From IDS-8 sp040902105 (GTDB lineage: Bacteria > Pseudomonadota > Gammaproteobacteria > Steroidobacterales > Woeseiaceae), in the NCBI GenBank assembly GCA_040902105.1, contig JBBDXW010000049.1:1-64000 (forward strand): 64,000 nt of DNA, given 5' to 3'. Positions 45,917 to 55,762 of this stretch are shown piece after piece. Each line of letters starts with the position of its first letter. Positions within the stretch are counted from its first letter, which is position 1. Both the position numbers and the translations under genes were made by a program. The notes below the pieces were generated by a model. The model was not told where the DNA came from and made no database searches. It saw only the letters and a program-made list of their open reading frames with translations.

Positions 45917-46849
45917 TTACTCGGCGCCCTGGCGAATGAAACTGACAGGATTCACCTGGCGTCCCTGGTGCAATACTTCGAAATGCAGGTTGGGTCCGGT
46001 GGCACGGCCGGTGTCTCCCATCAGCGCGACGGCCTGGCCTTTCCTCACTTCTTCACCGACGGCAACGAGGTTTTCGGAATTGTGCGCGTAGCGGGTCGAG
46101 TATCCGTTGCCGTGGTTGATCTCGACCAGTTCGCCGTAACCGTACCGTTTCGACGACCAGGTCACCACGCCGTCCGCGACGGCGAACACTTCGGCGCCGG
46201 CCTTGCCGGCGAAGTCGACGCCCTTGTGGTTGGCCGGCTTGCCGGTAAAGGGATCCGTTCGTTTGCCGTAGTAGGAAGACATCCAGCCGGCTACGACCGG
46301 GGCGCCCTGAGGCGATACGCGCGCGACAAGGTTTTTGTTGATCAGAACACTTTCGAGAACGCCGAGTTGCGCCTCGCGATCATCAAGCTGTTGATTGAGC
46401 CCGTCCATCGCTGCCAGAACTTCCGGCACCGCGACCGCCGATCCGGTCAGGTAAGGCTCCTCGGGTCCACCGAGCGCCGGCTCCGAGTCGAAATCGAATT
46501 CGCCGTCATCCAGATCGGCCATTTCGGTCAGGCGCCGCCCGAGCGCGTCGAGTCTTATGACACGTGCATTCAACTGGCCGATGCGAATCGCCAGAGCGTC
46601 AAGAATATCTTCGGTCTGTTGCCGCGTGACGGCGATTGCCTCACGCTGGGAATCGAGATCGGAGCCCAGCATTTCGGCGTCATCGGCGCTCAGCCGGGAG
46701 CCGCCGTGCGCAGAATACCAATAGCCGCCAGCGAAAGCGGCGCAGCAAACACTGCCGGCAACCAGGACGGCGGCGGCGATTACCGTGCTGCCAGACAGGT
46801 TCAGCTGACGGGGCTTGCCAAAGCCCTTGCCGAAGATAACAACGTTCAT
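45917..46849 (-). CDS. M23-family (LytM) peptidoglycan endopeptidase, membrane-anchored
   Basis: One N-terminal membrane helix (about 20-42) is followed by a coiled-coil region (55-175) and a LytM domain. Zinc ligands are His208 and Asp212 (HKGVDFAG) and His289 in LHFEV, with His256 in RYAHN as the second catalytic His. All are present, so it should be an active cell-wall hydrolase. This gene class commonly sits between secA and dciA/lpxC; relatives include MepM-like enzymes. GGAG precedes the ATG at 46849. Its 5' leader carries a c-di-GMP riboswitch. Confidence 0.9.
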   Translation of the reverse strand: MNVVIFGKGFGKPRQLNLSGSTVIAAAVLVAGSVCCAAFAGGYWYSAHGGSRLSADDAEMLGSDLDSQREAIAVTRQQTEDILDALAIRIGQLNARVIRLDALGRRLTEMADLDDGEFDFDSEPALGGPEEPYLTGSAVAVPEVLAAMDGLNQQLDDREAQLGVLESVLINKNLVARVSPQGAPVVAGWMSSYYGKRTDPFTGKPANHKGVDFAGKAGAEVFAVADGVVTWSSKRYGYGELVEINHGNGYSTRYAHNSENLVAVGEEVRKGQAVALMGDTGRATGPNLHFEVLHQGRQVNPVSFIRQGAE

Positions 46850-46968
46850 TCAACTCGCTCCGCTGGCGTCGCGTGAGAGTGATAACTGACTGATATAAAA
46901 CCACTTAAAGTACAGGCCTGCTGCCATGGCTGGCACCCTTTAATTATTATTGGCCTGCGCTCAAGGGT

Positions 46969-47061
46969 CACTTCGGTAGCCCCGCTATCCTAGGAACAAG
47001 TCCCTTAGATCGGTGGTTTTGCGCCCCCGCCTTTCGACGGGTATGCCTTTGTCGAGAAGCA
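46969..47061 (-). ncRNA. Cyclic-di-GMP-I (GEMM) riboswitch in the M23 peptidase leader
   Basis: On the minus strand the sequence follows the GEMM-I consensus. GGCAUACC (canonical GGCAAACC) precedes a hairpin CCCGUC-GAAA-GGCGGG with the GNRA tetraloop. Next come GGCGCAAAACCACCG (canonical GACGCAAAGCC-CCG), a CUAAGG...CCUAGG arm and AUAGCGGGGCUACCGA (canonical GUAGCGGGGUUACCGA). UGCUUC and GAAGUG can close the outer stem. Downstream, ACCCUU/AAGGGU (46963-46968 with 46935-46940) and CAGGCC/GGCCUG (46952-46957 with 46913-46918) compete as an expression platform before the ATG at 46849. I see no terminator U-run, so control may be translational. Confidence 0.87.
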
Positions 47062-47161
47062 CAATATGCATAATGCTGGTTTTTATTACAAGATCAGCGC
47101 CAGAGAACCTTGATCAAGGTCACTCGGACCCACGCAAAATCGCCAACTCCGTCACATACAA

Positions 47162-47461
47162 ATGACCATCGTCAGGCTCGACCAGCTGCTGCAATCCGGA
47201 TCCGGCGATCGGCTGAACAAACTCGTCGAGCGCGCGCGGAATATGGGCGATCTGACCCAGATATTGCGTTCTGCCTTACCCGCCGACGCAGCGCCCCACC
47301 TTTTGGCCGCCAATCTGCGCGATCAGCGCGAACTGGTCCTCATTTGCAGCTCGTCGTCCTGGGCCGCCCGCCTGCGGTTCGAAAGTGAAGCGGTGCTCAA
47401 GGCAGCAAGAAAGGCCGGCCTGGATGCCGAGAGCTGCAGCGTCAAAGTTGGCAAGTCTTAA
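47162..47461 (+). CDS. dciA: DnaB helicase loader DciA (DUF721)
   Basis: Ancestral bacterial replicative-helicase operator, used instead of DnaC. The 99-residue product has a KH-like DUF721 domain, visible in LREQRELVLICSSSSWAARLRFE-type sequence around residues 52-74. It is the usual neighbour of secA/M23/lpxC. ATG 47162 is divergent from the M23 gene; 47062-47161 must hold its promoter. Confidence 0.88.
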   Translation: MTIVRLDQLLQSGSGDRLNKLVERARNMGDLTQILRSALPADAAPHLLAANLRDQRELVLICSSSSWAARLRFESEAVLKAARKAGLDAESCSVKVGKS

Positions 47462-47476
47462 GGACACTCTGCGCGT

Positions 47477-47503
47477 TGTAGGAGCCCGCCATTGCGGGCG
47501 ACC
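47477..47503 (+). repeat. Single REP-like palindrome
   Basis: A forward copy of the main REP starts 16 bases after the dciA stop. Confidence 0.8.
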
Positions 47504-47570
47504 CATCGCCAATCGACGCGCAGGTAAGCGACGGGAACCGCGAAACAGTACGGGTTTGGCACCGAGCAGG

Positions 47571-47640
47571 GGTGCTGCCTGAGGGTGTTCCACCGAGCGA
47601 GTTTCCCGTGTCTGAGAATGGAATACCCTCAGGCAGCACC
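47571..47640. repeat. Long hairpin with a 16-base perfect inverted repeat
   Basis: GGTGCTGCCTGAGGGT (47571-47586) and ACCCTCAGGCAGCACC (47625-47640) are perfect inverted repeats. With one mismatch the stem extends inward to 21 bases (GTTCC/GGAAT). It lies between the convergent dciA and lpxC ends. No T-run follows, so it is not a plain terminator. Confidence 0.85.
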
Positions 47641-47687
47641 TCTGCGTCGGTTAGCGAAGGTATCGTCTTGACGGGAACGTCGTCGAA

Positions 47688-48596
47688 TCAGGCGTACGCA
47701 GGTGTCGCGTAAGAAATCGGCGCGCGTTTCTGATCGTTGAACGTGACTTCTTCCCACGCCGACGAATCCTTCAGTAAGGCACGCAGCAATTTATTGTTCA
47801 GGTCATGTCCGGATTTGTTGGCGGTAAATTCGCCGATGAGGCTGTGTCCGAGAAGATAAACATCGCCGATCGCGTCGAGTATCTTGTGAATCACGAATTC
47901 GTTGGCATACCTCAAACCGTCCTCATTCAGGATGCGGTAATCGTCGAGAACGATTGCGTTGTCCATGCTGCCGCCCAAAGTCAGGTTCTGCGCGCGGAGC
48001 GTTTCGACGTCGCGCAGGAAACAGAACGTGCGTGCGCGGCTGACTTCCTTCAGAAATGACGTTGACGAAAAATCAATGGATGCATCCTGGCTCAACTTGT
48101 TGAAGACGGGATGATTGAACGAGATCCTGAAGTTGACCTTGAAGCCGTTGAAGGGAGTCAGTTGCGCCCATTTGTCGCCGTCTTCGACCCGCACTTTTTT
48201 CAGGATACGAATGAATCGCTTCGGTGCATTCTGCTCTTCGATGCCGGCCGATTGCAGGAGAAAGACGAAGGGGCCCGCACTGCCGTCCATGATCGGGACT
48301 TCCGGCGCCGACAGGTCGACGGTGACGTTGTCGATGCCGAGTCCGGCCAGTGCGGACATGAGGTGCTCGACCGTTGCAACCTTGACACCGTCTTTTATAA
48401 GAGTCGTGCCTAACATGGTCTCGCCAACCAGCTCGGCATTCGCCGGGATGTCGACCGGCTGGTCGAGATCGACACGACGGAACGTAATGCCCGCGTTCTC
48501 CGCGGCCGGCCGCAACGTCATATACACCTTTTCGCCGGTATGCAGCCCGACGCCGGTCGCCCGAATAGCCGTTTTCAAGGTTCGTTGTCGCAACAT
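47688..48596 (-). CDS. lpxC: UDP-3-O-acyl-N-acetylglucosamine deacetylase LpxC
   Basis: Zinc-dependent committed step of lipid A synthesis. 302 residues from ATG 48596 (MLRQRTLKTAIRATGVGLHTG). Zinc ligands are His78 in VEHLMSA and the His/Asp of KSGHDLNN near residue 240; the His of LLGHSLIG is also conserved. A GTG at 48602 is rejected by alignment. It lies after ftsZ, as in E. coli, with the assembly gap between. Confidence 0.97.
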   Translation of the reverse strand: MLRQRTLKTAIRATGVGLHTGEKVYMTLRPAAENAGITFRRVDLDQPVDIPANAELVGETMLGTTLIKDGVKVATVEHLMSALAGLGIDNVTVDLSAPEVPIMDGSAGPFVFLLQSAGIEEQNAPKRFIRILKKVRVEDGDKWAQLTPFNGFKVNFRISFNHPVFNKLSQDASIDFSSTSFLKEVSRARTFCFLRDVETLRAQNLTLGGSMDNAIVLDDYRILNEDGLRYANEFVIHKILDAIGDVYLLGHSLIGEFTANKSGHDLNNKLLRALLKDSSAWEEVTFNDQKRAPISYATPAYA

Positions 48597-48867
48597 TGCC
48601 ACAATAATCTCAGGTTCGTAAGTCGAACGATGTCCTTAGTCGGACCCGCAGCAAACGCAGATGTTGTGCCGGGCCGGAACGAATTCGAACAGGGGTACGA
48701 TCGGTAACGGAGGGCGGGAGCGGCCCGGGCCACGAACGTCTGTTGCGGAATCACGACGCGATTTCAATGGCTTACGACCGAAGTTTCAGTCAAATTAGCG
48801 CGAAAGATTACCATACTGAATTCGCCGAAACCAAAGAAACGTCGCATTTTTGCGTCACCCACCGGTG

Positions 48868-48967
48868 NNNNNNNNNNNNNNNNNNNNNNNNNNNNNNNNN
48901 NNNNNNNNNNNNNNNNNNNNNNNNNNNNNNNNNNNNNNNNNNNNNNNNNNNNNNNNNNNNNNNNNNN
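48868..48967. other. Assembly gap of exactly 100 N
   Basis: A run of 100 N between lpxC and ftsZ. CACCGGTG stands immediately on both sides. No gene is visible in the flanks (48597-48867 and 48968-49026), which should hold the lpxC promoter and the ftsZ 3' end. Confidence 0.99.
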
Positions 48968-49026
48968 CACCGGTGAACGAGGCTCACGTAGTCCCGGTCA
49001 GCCGTTCTCTGCGATCAGCCCTGCCA

Positions 49027-50199
<1,173 letters not shown>

Positions 50200-50346
50200 T
50201 TAAAGTTCCTCCGCTTAAGGATTCTCGAAACAAAGCTCACTCGTTCCCGGATCTGCATTTGTTCCGTTGATTAAAAACTCAGCCATTTCTTTCACTTCTT
50301 TCCAACCTCACTCGAACTTCCGGAGCGACCTGTCCTTGACAGGCCG

Positions 50347-51585
50347 TTAGAACTGCCCCTGAAACCAGGACTTCATGCGCTCCAGCAGGTCCGCCATTCC
50401 GCCGGAGACCGGCGCGCTGCGGCGACCGCGGCGCAGCATGTTTTCGTGCCCGTACAGCAGCAAACCGACGCCCGTCGCATGGATCGGATTGCGCACGACG
50501 TCGGCAAGGCCGTCGACGTACTGGGGAAATCCCAGCCGGACAGGCGTGTGAAAAACTTCCTCAGCAAGTTCAACGGCGCCTTCCATCTTGGCGCTGCCGC
50601 CGGTGATGACGACGCCCGCTGCCATCAGCTCCTCGAAGCCGCTGCGGCGCAGTTCGTCGCGAATCAGGCCGAACAGTTCTTCGAATCGCGGTTCCACGAT
50701 CTCGGCCAGCGTCTGCCGGGCAAGCCGTCGCGGGGGGCGCTCGCCAACGCTGGGCACTTCGATGGTTTCGTCCGGGTTCGCGAGCTGCGACAACGCGCAG
50801 GCGTATTTGATCTTGATTTCTTCGGCGTACTGCGTCGGGGTCCGCATCGACACTGCGATGTCGTTGGTCACCTGGTCGCCCGCAATGGGAATGACGGCTG
50901 TATGCTGGATCGCACCGCCCAGGAACACGGCCAGGTCGGTCGTGCCGCCGCCGATGTCCACAATGCATGCGCCGAGTTCCTTTTCATCGTCGGTCATCAC
51001 CGAGTAACTCGAGGCAAGCTGTTCCAGAACGATGTCGTCGACTTCCAGGCCGCAACGCTGAACGCACTTGACGATGTTCTGCGCCGCGCTCTCGGCGCCG
51101 GTGACCATGTGTACTTTTGCTTCAAGGCGCACGCCCGACATGCCGATGGGCTCGCGAATGCCTTCCTGGTTATCGATAATGAATTCCTGCGGCAGTATGT
51201 GCAGGATCTTCTGGTCCGCCGGTATGGCGACGGCACGCGCGGCATCGATGACGCGGTCGACGTCGCCGGCGCTGACTTCCTTGTCGCGGATCGCCACGAT
51301 GCCGTGCGAATTCAAACTGCGAACGTGGCTGCCGGCAATACCGGTATAGACGGAGTGAATATCGCAACCTGCCATCAGCTCGGCTTCCTCGACGGCGCGC
51401 TGAATGGAGTGCACGGTCGATTCGATGTTGACGACGACACCTTTCTTGAGCCCGCGCGACGGATGTGAGCCGATGCCGACAACTTCGATGCGGCCGCTTC
51501 CGTTGACCTCACCTACGATTGCAACGACCTTGGACGTGCCGATGTCCAGCCCGACGATCAGGTTCTTGTCGCCGCGCTTGCTCAT
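50347..51585 (-). CDS. ftsA: Cell division actin-like ATPase FtsA
   Basis: Tethers FtsZ to the membrane and recruits later divisome proteins. Actin-fold motifs are present: GLDIGTSKVVAIVGEV at the N terminus, the phosphate-2 loop CIVDIGGGTTDLAVF and the adenosine loop GVVITGGSAKMEG. The C-terminal amphipathic helix (LLERMKSWFQGQF) is intact. 412 residues; 38 bases after ftsQ. Confidence 0.97.
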   Translation of the reverse strand: MSKRGDKNLIVGLDIGTSKVVAIVGEVNGSGRIEVVGIGSHPSRGLKKGVVVNIESTVHSIQRAVEEAELMAGCDIHSVYTGIAGSHVRSLNSHGIVAIRDKEVSAGDVDRVIDAARAVAIPADQKILHILPQEFIIDNQEGIREPIGMSGVRLEAKVHMVTGAESAAQNIVKCVQRCGLEVDDIVLEQLASSYSVMTDDEKELGACIVDIGGGTTDLAVFLGGAIQHTAVIPIAGDQVTNDIAVSMRTPTQYAEEIKIKYACALSQLANPDETIEVPSVGERPPRRLARQTLAEIVEPRFEELFGLIRDELRRSGFEELMAAGVVITGGSAKMEGAVELAEEVFHTPVRLGFPQYVDGLADVVRNPIHATGVGLLLYGHENMLRRGRRSAPVSGGMADLLERMKSWFQGQF

Positions 51586-51623
51586 TGCACCGTAACCCGG
51601 GTTGTCAATGTCCTTGAGATCAT

Positions 51624-52430
51624 TCAGTCAGTCCTGCCCGCTACCATTTCCGGTTTACTCTCAGGTTTTTCAAGCGGCGACGGCGCGTCGCCTTTCCAGC
51701 CGATCGTGAAACCGTTGCTGTAGCGCATATCGACAAACTCGATCTCGGATTCGCGGCTCGAAACGATGTTCGCGACGACGTCGAGAAACAGGTCAGTGCG
51801 TTCCGCGACGTCGCGGCGCCCGAGCCGAACGTCGACGCCGTTGCTCAGTGTCATGTCCCATGCGCCGCGAGCGTCCAGGTGAACGCGCCGCACGTCGAGG
51901 CCGAGCGGAATCAGGTTGTCGCGAACGTCCAGGTAGCGGCGCGCGACTTCTGCTGAACGGTCGGGCGGCCCGCTCAATCGCGGCAGCTCCGCCGGAATGT
52001 GCCGCGCATTGCGCACGAATAACTCACCGCGGGTATTCAGCAGGCCGCGTTCGTCCCAGCATGCGGCGGGGATCTGCTCTGCGACCGTGATTTCGAGCGT
52101 ATCCGGCCAGCGCCGTGCAACGTTCGCCTGGTCGATCCACGGCAATGCGACGATGTGTTGCTGGATGAGAGCCAGATTGGCGCTAAAGAATCCGTGCCGC
52201 AATTCGTCGCCTATCGCCTCTTCGATCTGCAGCGCGCTGACACGCTGGAACGGCGCCTCGATGGTTATCGCGCGTATCGGCCGGTCCAGCAGGCTTGCGC
52301 TGAATTCGTAACTCAGAAAGATCACGAACGTCGCCGTGCAGATCCCCGCAATTCTTGCGAACGGTATTTTCGGCAGGCGTACTTTCCGCGCCGCTTTCTG
52401 CTTGCGTTTTTTCGCCTGCTTACGCGCCAT
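51624..52430 (-). CDS. ftsQ: Cell division protein FtsQ
   Basis: Bitopic divisome scaffold that binds FtsB/FtsL. A very basic cytoplasmic N terminus (MARKQAKKRKQKAARK) precedes a membrane helix (about 27-47). A periplasmic POTRA domain and the beta domain follow, including EITVAEQIPAACWDERGLLNTRGE. ATG 52430 gives 268 residues and overlaps ddl by 11 bases. Confidence 0.94.
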   Translation of the reverse strand: MARKQAKKRKQKAARKVRLPKIPFARIAGICTATFVIFLSYEFSASLLDRPIRAITIEAPFQRVSALQIEEAIGDELRHGFFSANLALIQQHIVALPWIDQANVARRWPDTLEITVAEQIPAACWDERGLLNTRGELFVRNARHIPAELPRLSGPPDRSAEVARRYLDVRDNLIPLGLDVRRVHLDARGAWDMTLSNGVDVRLGRRDVAERTDLFLDVVANIVSSRESEIEFVDMRYSNGFTIGWKGDAPSPLEKPESKPEMVAGRTD

Positions 52431-53421
52431 TTGCCGCCACCCCAGCCGCGCCCGAATCCGCCGATGCCGACCCGGTTGCAAAGCTTGTTTCAAGGATTCG
52501 CCAGCACAGTTCGGCGAAATCGATACCGGCTTGCCTGGCGGCCATCGGCACCAGGCTGTGACTGGTCATGCCGGGTACGGTGTTGACCTCCAGTACGAAC
52601 GGATGGCCGACGCCGTCGGCCATGAAATCAACGCGCCCCCATCCCGAACAGCCGAGCTCTTCGAACGCAGCGACGGCGAGGTCGGCGTACTGCCGTTCCA
52701 CCGTTTCGTTCGGCGTGCCGGGACAGTAGTAGCGCGTGCTATCGGCTTCATACTTGGCCTGATAGTCGTAAAAGACCCGCGGCGTTTCGATACGGATGGT
52801 GGGCAGCGCTTCCCCGTGCAGGACAGCAACGGTGATTTCCGCACCGACGATGCAGCGCTCGGCCAGCGCTCTGCCGCCGAAACTCAAGGCAAGCTCGGCC
52901 GCCGGGCCGAGTTCGCCCGCGGTGAGTACCTTGGTCATGCCGACACTCGAGCCCTGGCCGGCCGGCTTGACAACCAGCGGGTAACCGAAATCATCCGCCG
53001 CCCGATCGACGTCCGACTTGTTCTCGAGTACTGCGAAATCGGGCGTCGCGATGCCCGCGGAGCGGAACAGTTTCTTGCTGCGAACCTTGTCCATCGCGAG
53101 GGCGGATGCCATGACGCCGCTGCCGGTGTACGGGATGTCCAGCCATTCCAGGGCGCCCTGCAGCGTGCCGTCCTCGCCTCCCGGGCCGTGCAAGGCAATC
53201 CACACCCGGTCAAAACCAGCGGCCGCAAAGTCGCGCAGACTTCGCCCTGCCGGGTCCCACCCCGATGCATTGACGTTGCGGGATTCCAATGCGGCGAGCA
53301 CTGCGGTCCCGGTATCGATCGACACCTCGCGCTCGCTCGATTCACCTCCCAGCATGACGGCGACCCTCCCGAAGTCGCGCGCATTCCGGATTTCCACACG
53401 TTGTGCGCGGGCGACGCTCAT
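52420..53421 (-). CDS. ddl: D-alanine--D-alanine ligase Ddl
   Basis: Makes the D-Ala-D-Ala dipeptide added by MurF. ATP-grasp fold with VAVMLGGESSEREVS, the LHGPGGEDG loop, VVKPAGQGSSVGMTKV and the metal-binding EVNTVPGMTSHSL. 333 residues from ATG 53421, which overlaps the murB stop (ATGA). Confidence 0.97.
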   Translation of the reverse strand: MSVARAQRVEIRNARDFGRVAVMLGGESSEREVSIDTGTAVLAALESRNVNASGWDPAGRSLRDFAAAGFDRVWIALHGPGGEDGTLQGALEWLDIPYTGSGVMASALAMDKVRSKKLFRSAGIATPDFAVLENKSDVDRAADDFGYPLVVKPAGQGSSVGMTKVLTAGELGPAAELALSFGGRALAERCIVGAEITVAVLHGEALPTIRIETPRVFYDYQAKYEADSTRYYCPGTPNETVERQYADLAVAAFEELGCSGWGRVDFMADGVGHPFVLEVNTVPGMTSHSLVPMAARQAGIDFAELCWRILETSFATGSASADSGAAGVAANGA

Positions 53422-54341
53422 TCCATTGCCTCCACCACCGCCTCGCCGACAATGCAAACCTCATGCACAAGTCGAACGCCGTGAACTTCGGCAACCGTTT
53501 GCTGCACGTGATCGATGAGTCGTTCAATCTCCGCCGCCGTCGCGCCCCCGCGATTGATGATGAAGTTCGCGTGCTTGGACGATACTTCCGCGCCGCCGAT
53601 CCGGTGGCTCTTCAGTCCGGCCGCCTCGATCAGCCTTGCGGCATGGTCGCCGGGCGGATTGCGAAAAACGGAGCCGCAGCTGGGCCGGCCGAGCGGTTGC
53701 GTGTCCTTGCGCCTTGCGAGCATTTCTTTGAGAACGTCCATGCTGGGATCGACCGCGGGGTCGAATTCCAGCACCGCATCGATGAACCATTCCATCGCCG
53801 GACCGCGGACGCTGCGGTAGGCGACGGTGAATTCATCCGCACTTCGCTTGTGAATCTCACCGCGCCGGTCGATCGTCGTTACGGATCGAACGTGTTGCCA
53901 TGTCTCGCCGCCGTGCGCGCCTGCGTTCATCGCCAGGGCGCCGCCGACCGTTCCCGGAATGCCCGCGAAAAATTCGGACGGGCCGAAGCCCCAGCGAATG
54001 CATTGCCGCGCAAGCCGCGTGCACGGAACGCTGACGCCTACGCGCACGCGATGGCCGCCGACCGGGTCGCCGATCTTTTCCAGGTCCTTGAAGACGCCCG
54101 CCGCAGCGATGACGGCGCCCCTGATCCCGCCGTCGCGTACCAGCAGATTGCTGCCGAGCCCGAACCAGAACACCGGTATATCGCTGTCCAGCTCGCGCAG
54201 GAAACGCGATAGGTCCTCGAGGTGGGCGGGTTTGAAAAACAGCTCGGCCGCGCCGCCGACACGCCATGAGGTGTGCCTGCTCATCGGTTCGTTCACCCTG
54301 AGCGTGCCGGTCACCGTCGGGTGCATCAGCGCGGCCATCAT
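53418..54341 (-). CDS. murB: UDP-N-acetylenolpyruvoylglucosamine reductase MurB
   Basis: FAD enzyme that reduces the enolpyruvyl group to make UDP-MurNAc. The FAD-binding signatures are NTSWRVGG-like HTSWRVGGAAELFF, GLGSNLLVRDGGIRG and GIPGTVGGALAMNAGAHGG. The proton-donor Ser lies in CGSVFRNP and the catalytic Glu in the HEVCIVGE end. At 307 residues it resembles the shorter type II-like forms rather than E. coli MurB (342). ATGA overlap with murC. Confidence 0.95.
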   Translation of the reverse strand: MMAALMHPTVTGTLRVNEPMSRHTSWRVGGAAELFFKPAHLEDLSRFLRELDSDIPVFWFGLGSNLLVRDGGIRGAVIAAAGVFKDLEKIGDPVGGHRVRVGVSVPCTRLARQCIRWGFGPSEFFAGIPGTVGGALAMNAGAHGGETWQHVRSVTTIDRRGEIHKRSADEFTVAYRSVRGPAMEWFIDAVLEFDPAVDPSMDVLKEMLARRKDTQPLGRPSCGSVFRNPPGDHAARLIEAAGLKSHRIGGAEVSSKHANFIINRGGATAAEIERLIDHVQQTVAEVHGVRLVHEVCIVGEAVVEAME

Positions 54342-55762
54342 GACTGCAGCTTCAGGTTAGGCTGGCGGGAGAGGCATTCCGGCAGCCGCGCGGCAAAGGC
54401 GCCGATGTCGCCCGCACCCATCGTCAGCACCAGGTCGCCTTCCTTGAGCAATCCGTCGAGCACCGGCACAAGTTTGTCCAGGGACTCGACGAACACCGGC
54501 TCGATCCCGCCGCGGCTGCGCACGGCGCGCGCGATGGCGCGGCCGTCCGCGCCTGCGATCGGCGCTTCACCGGCGGCATAAACCTCGAGCAGCACGAGTA
54601 CGTCCGAGTCGGACAATACGGTCGCGAAATCGTCCAGCAAGTCGCGAGTCCGCGTGTAACGATGCGGTTGAAAGACCAGCACCACCCGCCGGCCCGGCCA
54701 TCCTGCGCGGGCCGCGGCCACGGTTGCCGCGATTTCGGTTGGATGGTGACCGTAATCGTCGACCAGCATCACACGTCCGTTGCGGGTTCGAATATCGCCG
54801 TAATTCTGGAAGCGGCGGTCGATACCTTCGAATTTTTCGAGTGCGCTGACCACCGCCTGGTCGCCAATTTGCAGCTCACCGGCTACCGCGATCGCCGCAA
54901 GCGCGTTGCGTACGTTATGCAATCCCGGGAGTCGCAGGCAGATCTCGAGCGTGTGATCGACGTCTTTGCGCATGACACTAAAGCGCGTCTGTCCCGCCGA
55001 GAAGCGAATATCACTCGCACGGATGTCGGCGTCCGAGTCGACGCCGTAAGTCAGAATCGAGCGCCCGACGTCACCGAGTATGTCATTGACACCCGGATCG
55101 TCGGTGCACAGCACGGCGAGTCCGTAAAACGGCAGGTTGTGCAGGAACCTGACGAAGCCGTTGCGCAGTCTGTCGATATCGCCGTCATAGGTCGACATGT
55201 GATCGGCGTCGATATTCGTCACGATCGCAAGCATCGGTTTCAAATCGACGAACGAAGCATCGCTCTCGTCCGCCTCCGCCACAAGGTATTCGCCCTGCCC
55301 CAGGCGCGCGTTGCTGTCAGCGCTCTTCAACCGCCCGCCGATGACGAAGGTCGGATCCAGTCCGCCTTCGGCGAGCACGCTCGCGACAAGACTCGTGGTT
55401 GTCGTCTTGCCATGAGTGCCTGCGACCGCAATCGAAAAGCGGAAGCGCATGAGTTCGGCGAGCATCTCCGCCCGCCTTACGACCGGCATCAGCAGTTTTC
55501 GCGCGGCAGAAACTTCCGGGTTGCGATCATCGACGGCGCTGGAAACGACGACCGCGTCCGCGTTGCGGATGTTCTTGCTGTCGTGCCCGATGAATACTGT
55601 TGCGCCGAGATTCTTCAGCCGTTCGACCACGGCGCTGCTTTTCAGGTCGGACCCCTGAACCTGGTAGCCGAGATTCAACATGACCTCGGCAATGCCGGAC
55701 ATGCCGGAGCCTCCGATACCGACGAAGTGCACACAGTTGATCCGGCGCATTCGCTTGATCAC
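54338..55762 (-). CDS. murC: UDP-N-acetylmuramate--L-alanine ligase MurC
   Basis: Adds L-Ala to UDP-MurNAc. N-terminal UDP-binding GIGGSGMSG, the ATP P-loop AGTHGKTTTT, and YGHHPTEIAAT in the C-terminal domain. I chose GTG 55762, whose GTGA overlaps the murG stop (474 residues); ATG 55750 (MRRINCVHFVG) is the alternative. The longer frame to 55879 is rejected. Confidence 0.96.
   Translation of the reverse strand: MIKRMRRINCVHFVGIGGSGMSGIAEVMLNLGYQVQGSDLKSSAVVERLKNLGATVFIGHDSKNIRNADAVVVSSAVDDRNPEVSAARKLLMPVVRRAEMLAELMRFRFSIAVAGTHGKTTTTSLVASVLAEGGLDPTFVIGGRLKSADSNARLGQGEYLVAEADESDASFVDLKPMLAIVTNIDADHMSTYDGDIDRLRNGFVRFLHNLPFYGLAVLCTDDPGVNDILGDVGRSILTYGVDSDADIRASDIRFSAGQTRFSVMRKDVDHTLEICLRLPGLHNVRNALAAIAVAGELQIGDQAVVSALEKFEGIDRRFQNYGDIRTRNGRVMLVDDYGHHPTEIAATVAAARAGWPGRRVVLVFQPHRYTRTRDLLDDFATVLSDSDVLVLLEVYAAGEAPIAGADGRAIARAVRSRGGIEPVFVESLDKLVPVLDGLLKEGDLVLTMGAGDIGAFAARLPECLSRQPNLKLQS

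Noticed and set aside
47063..47091. TTGTAA-N17-CATATT promoter for the riboswitch RNA
   Set aside because: Spacing is ideal, but a start about 7 bases after the -10 would fall inside the 5' strand of the proposed outer stem. I left the promoter unassigned.
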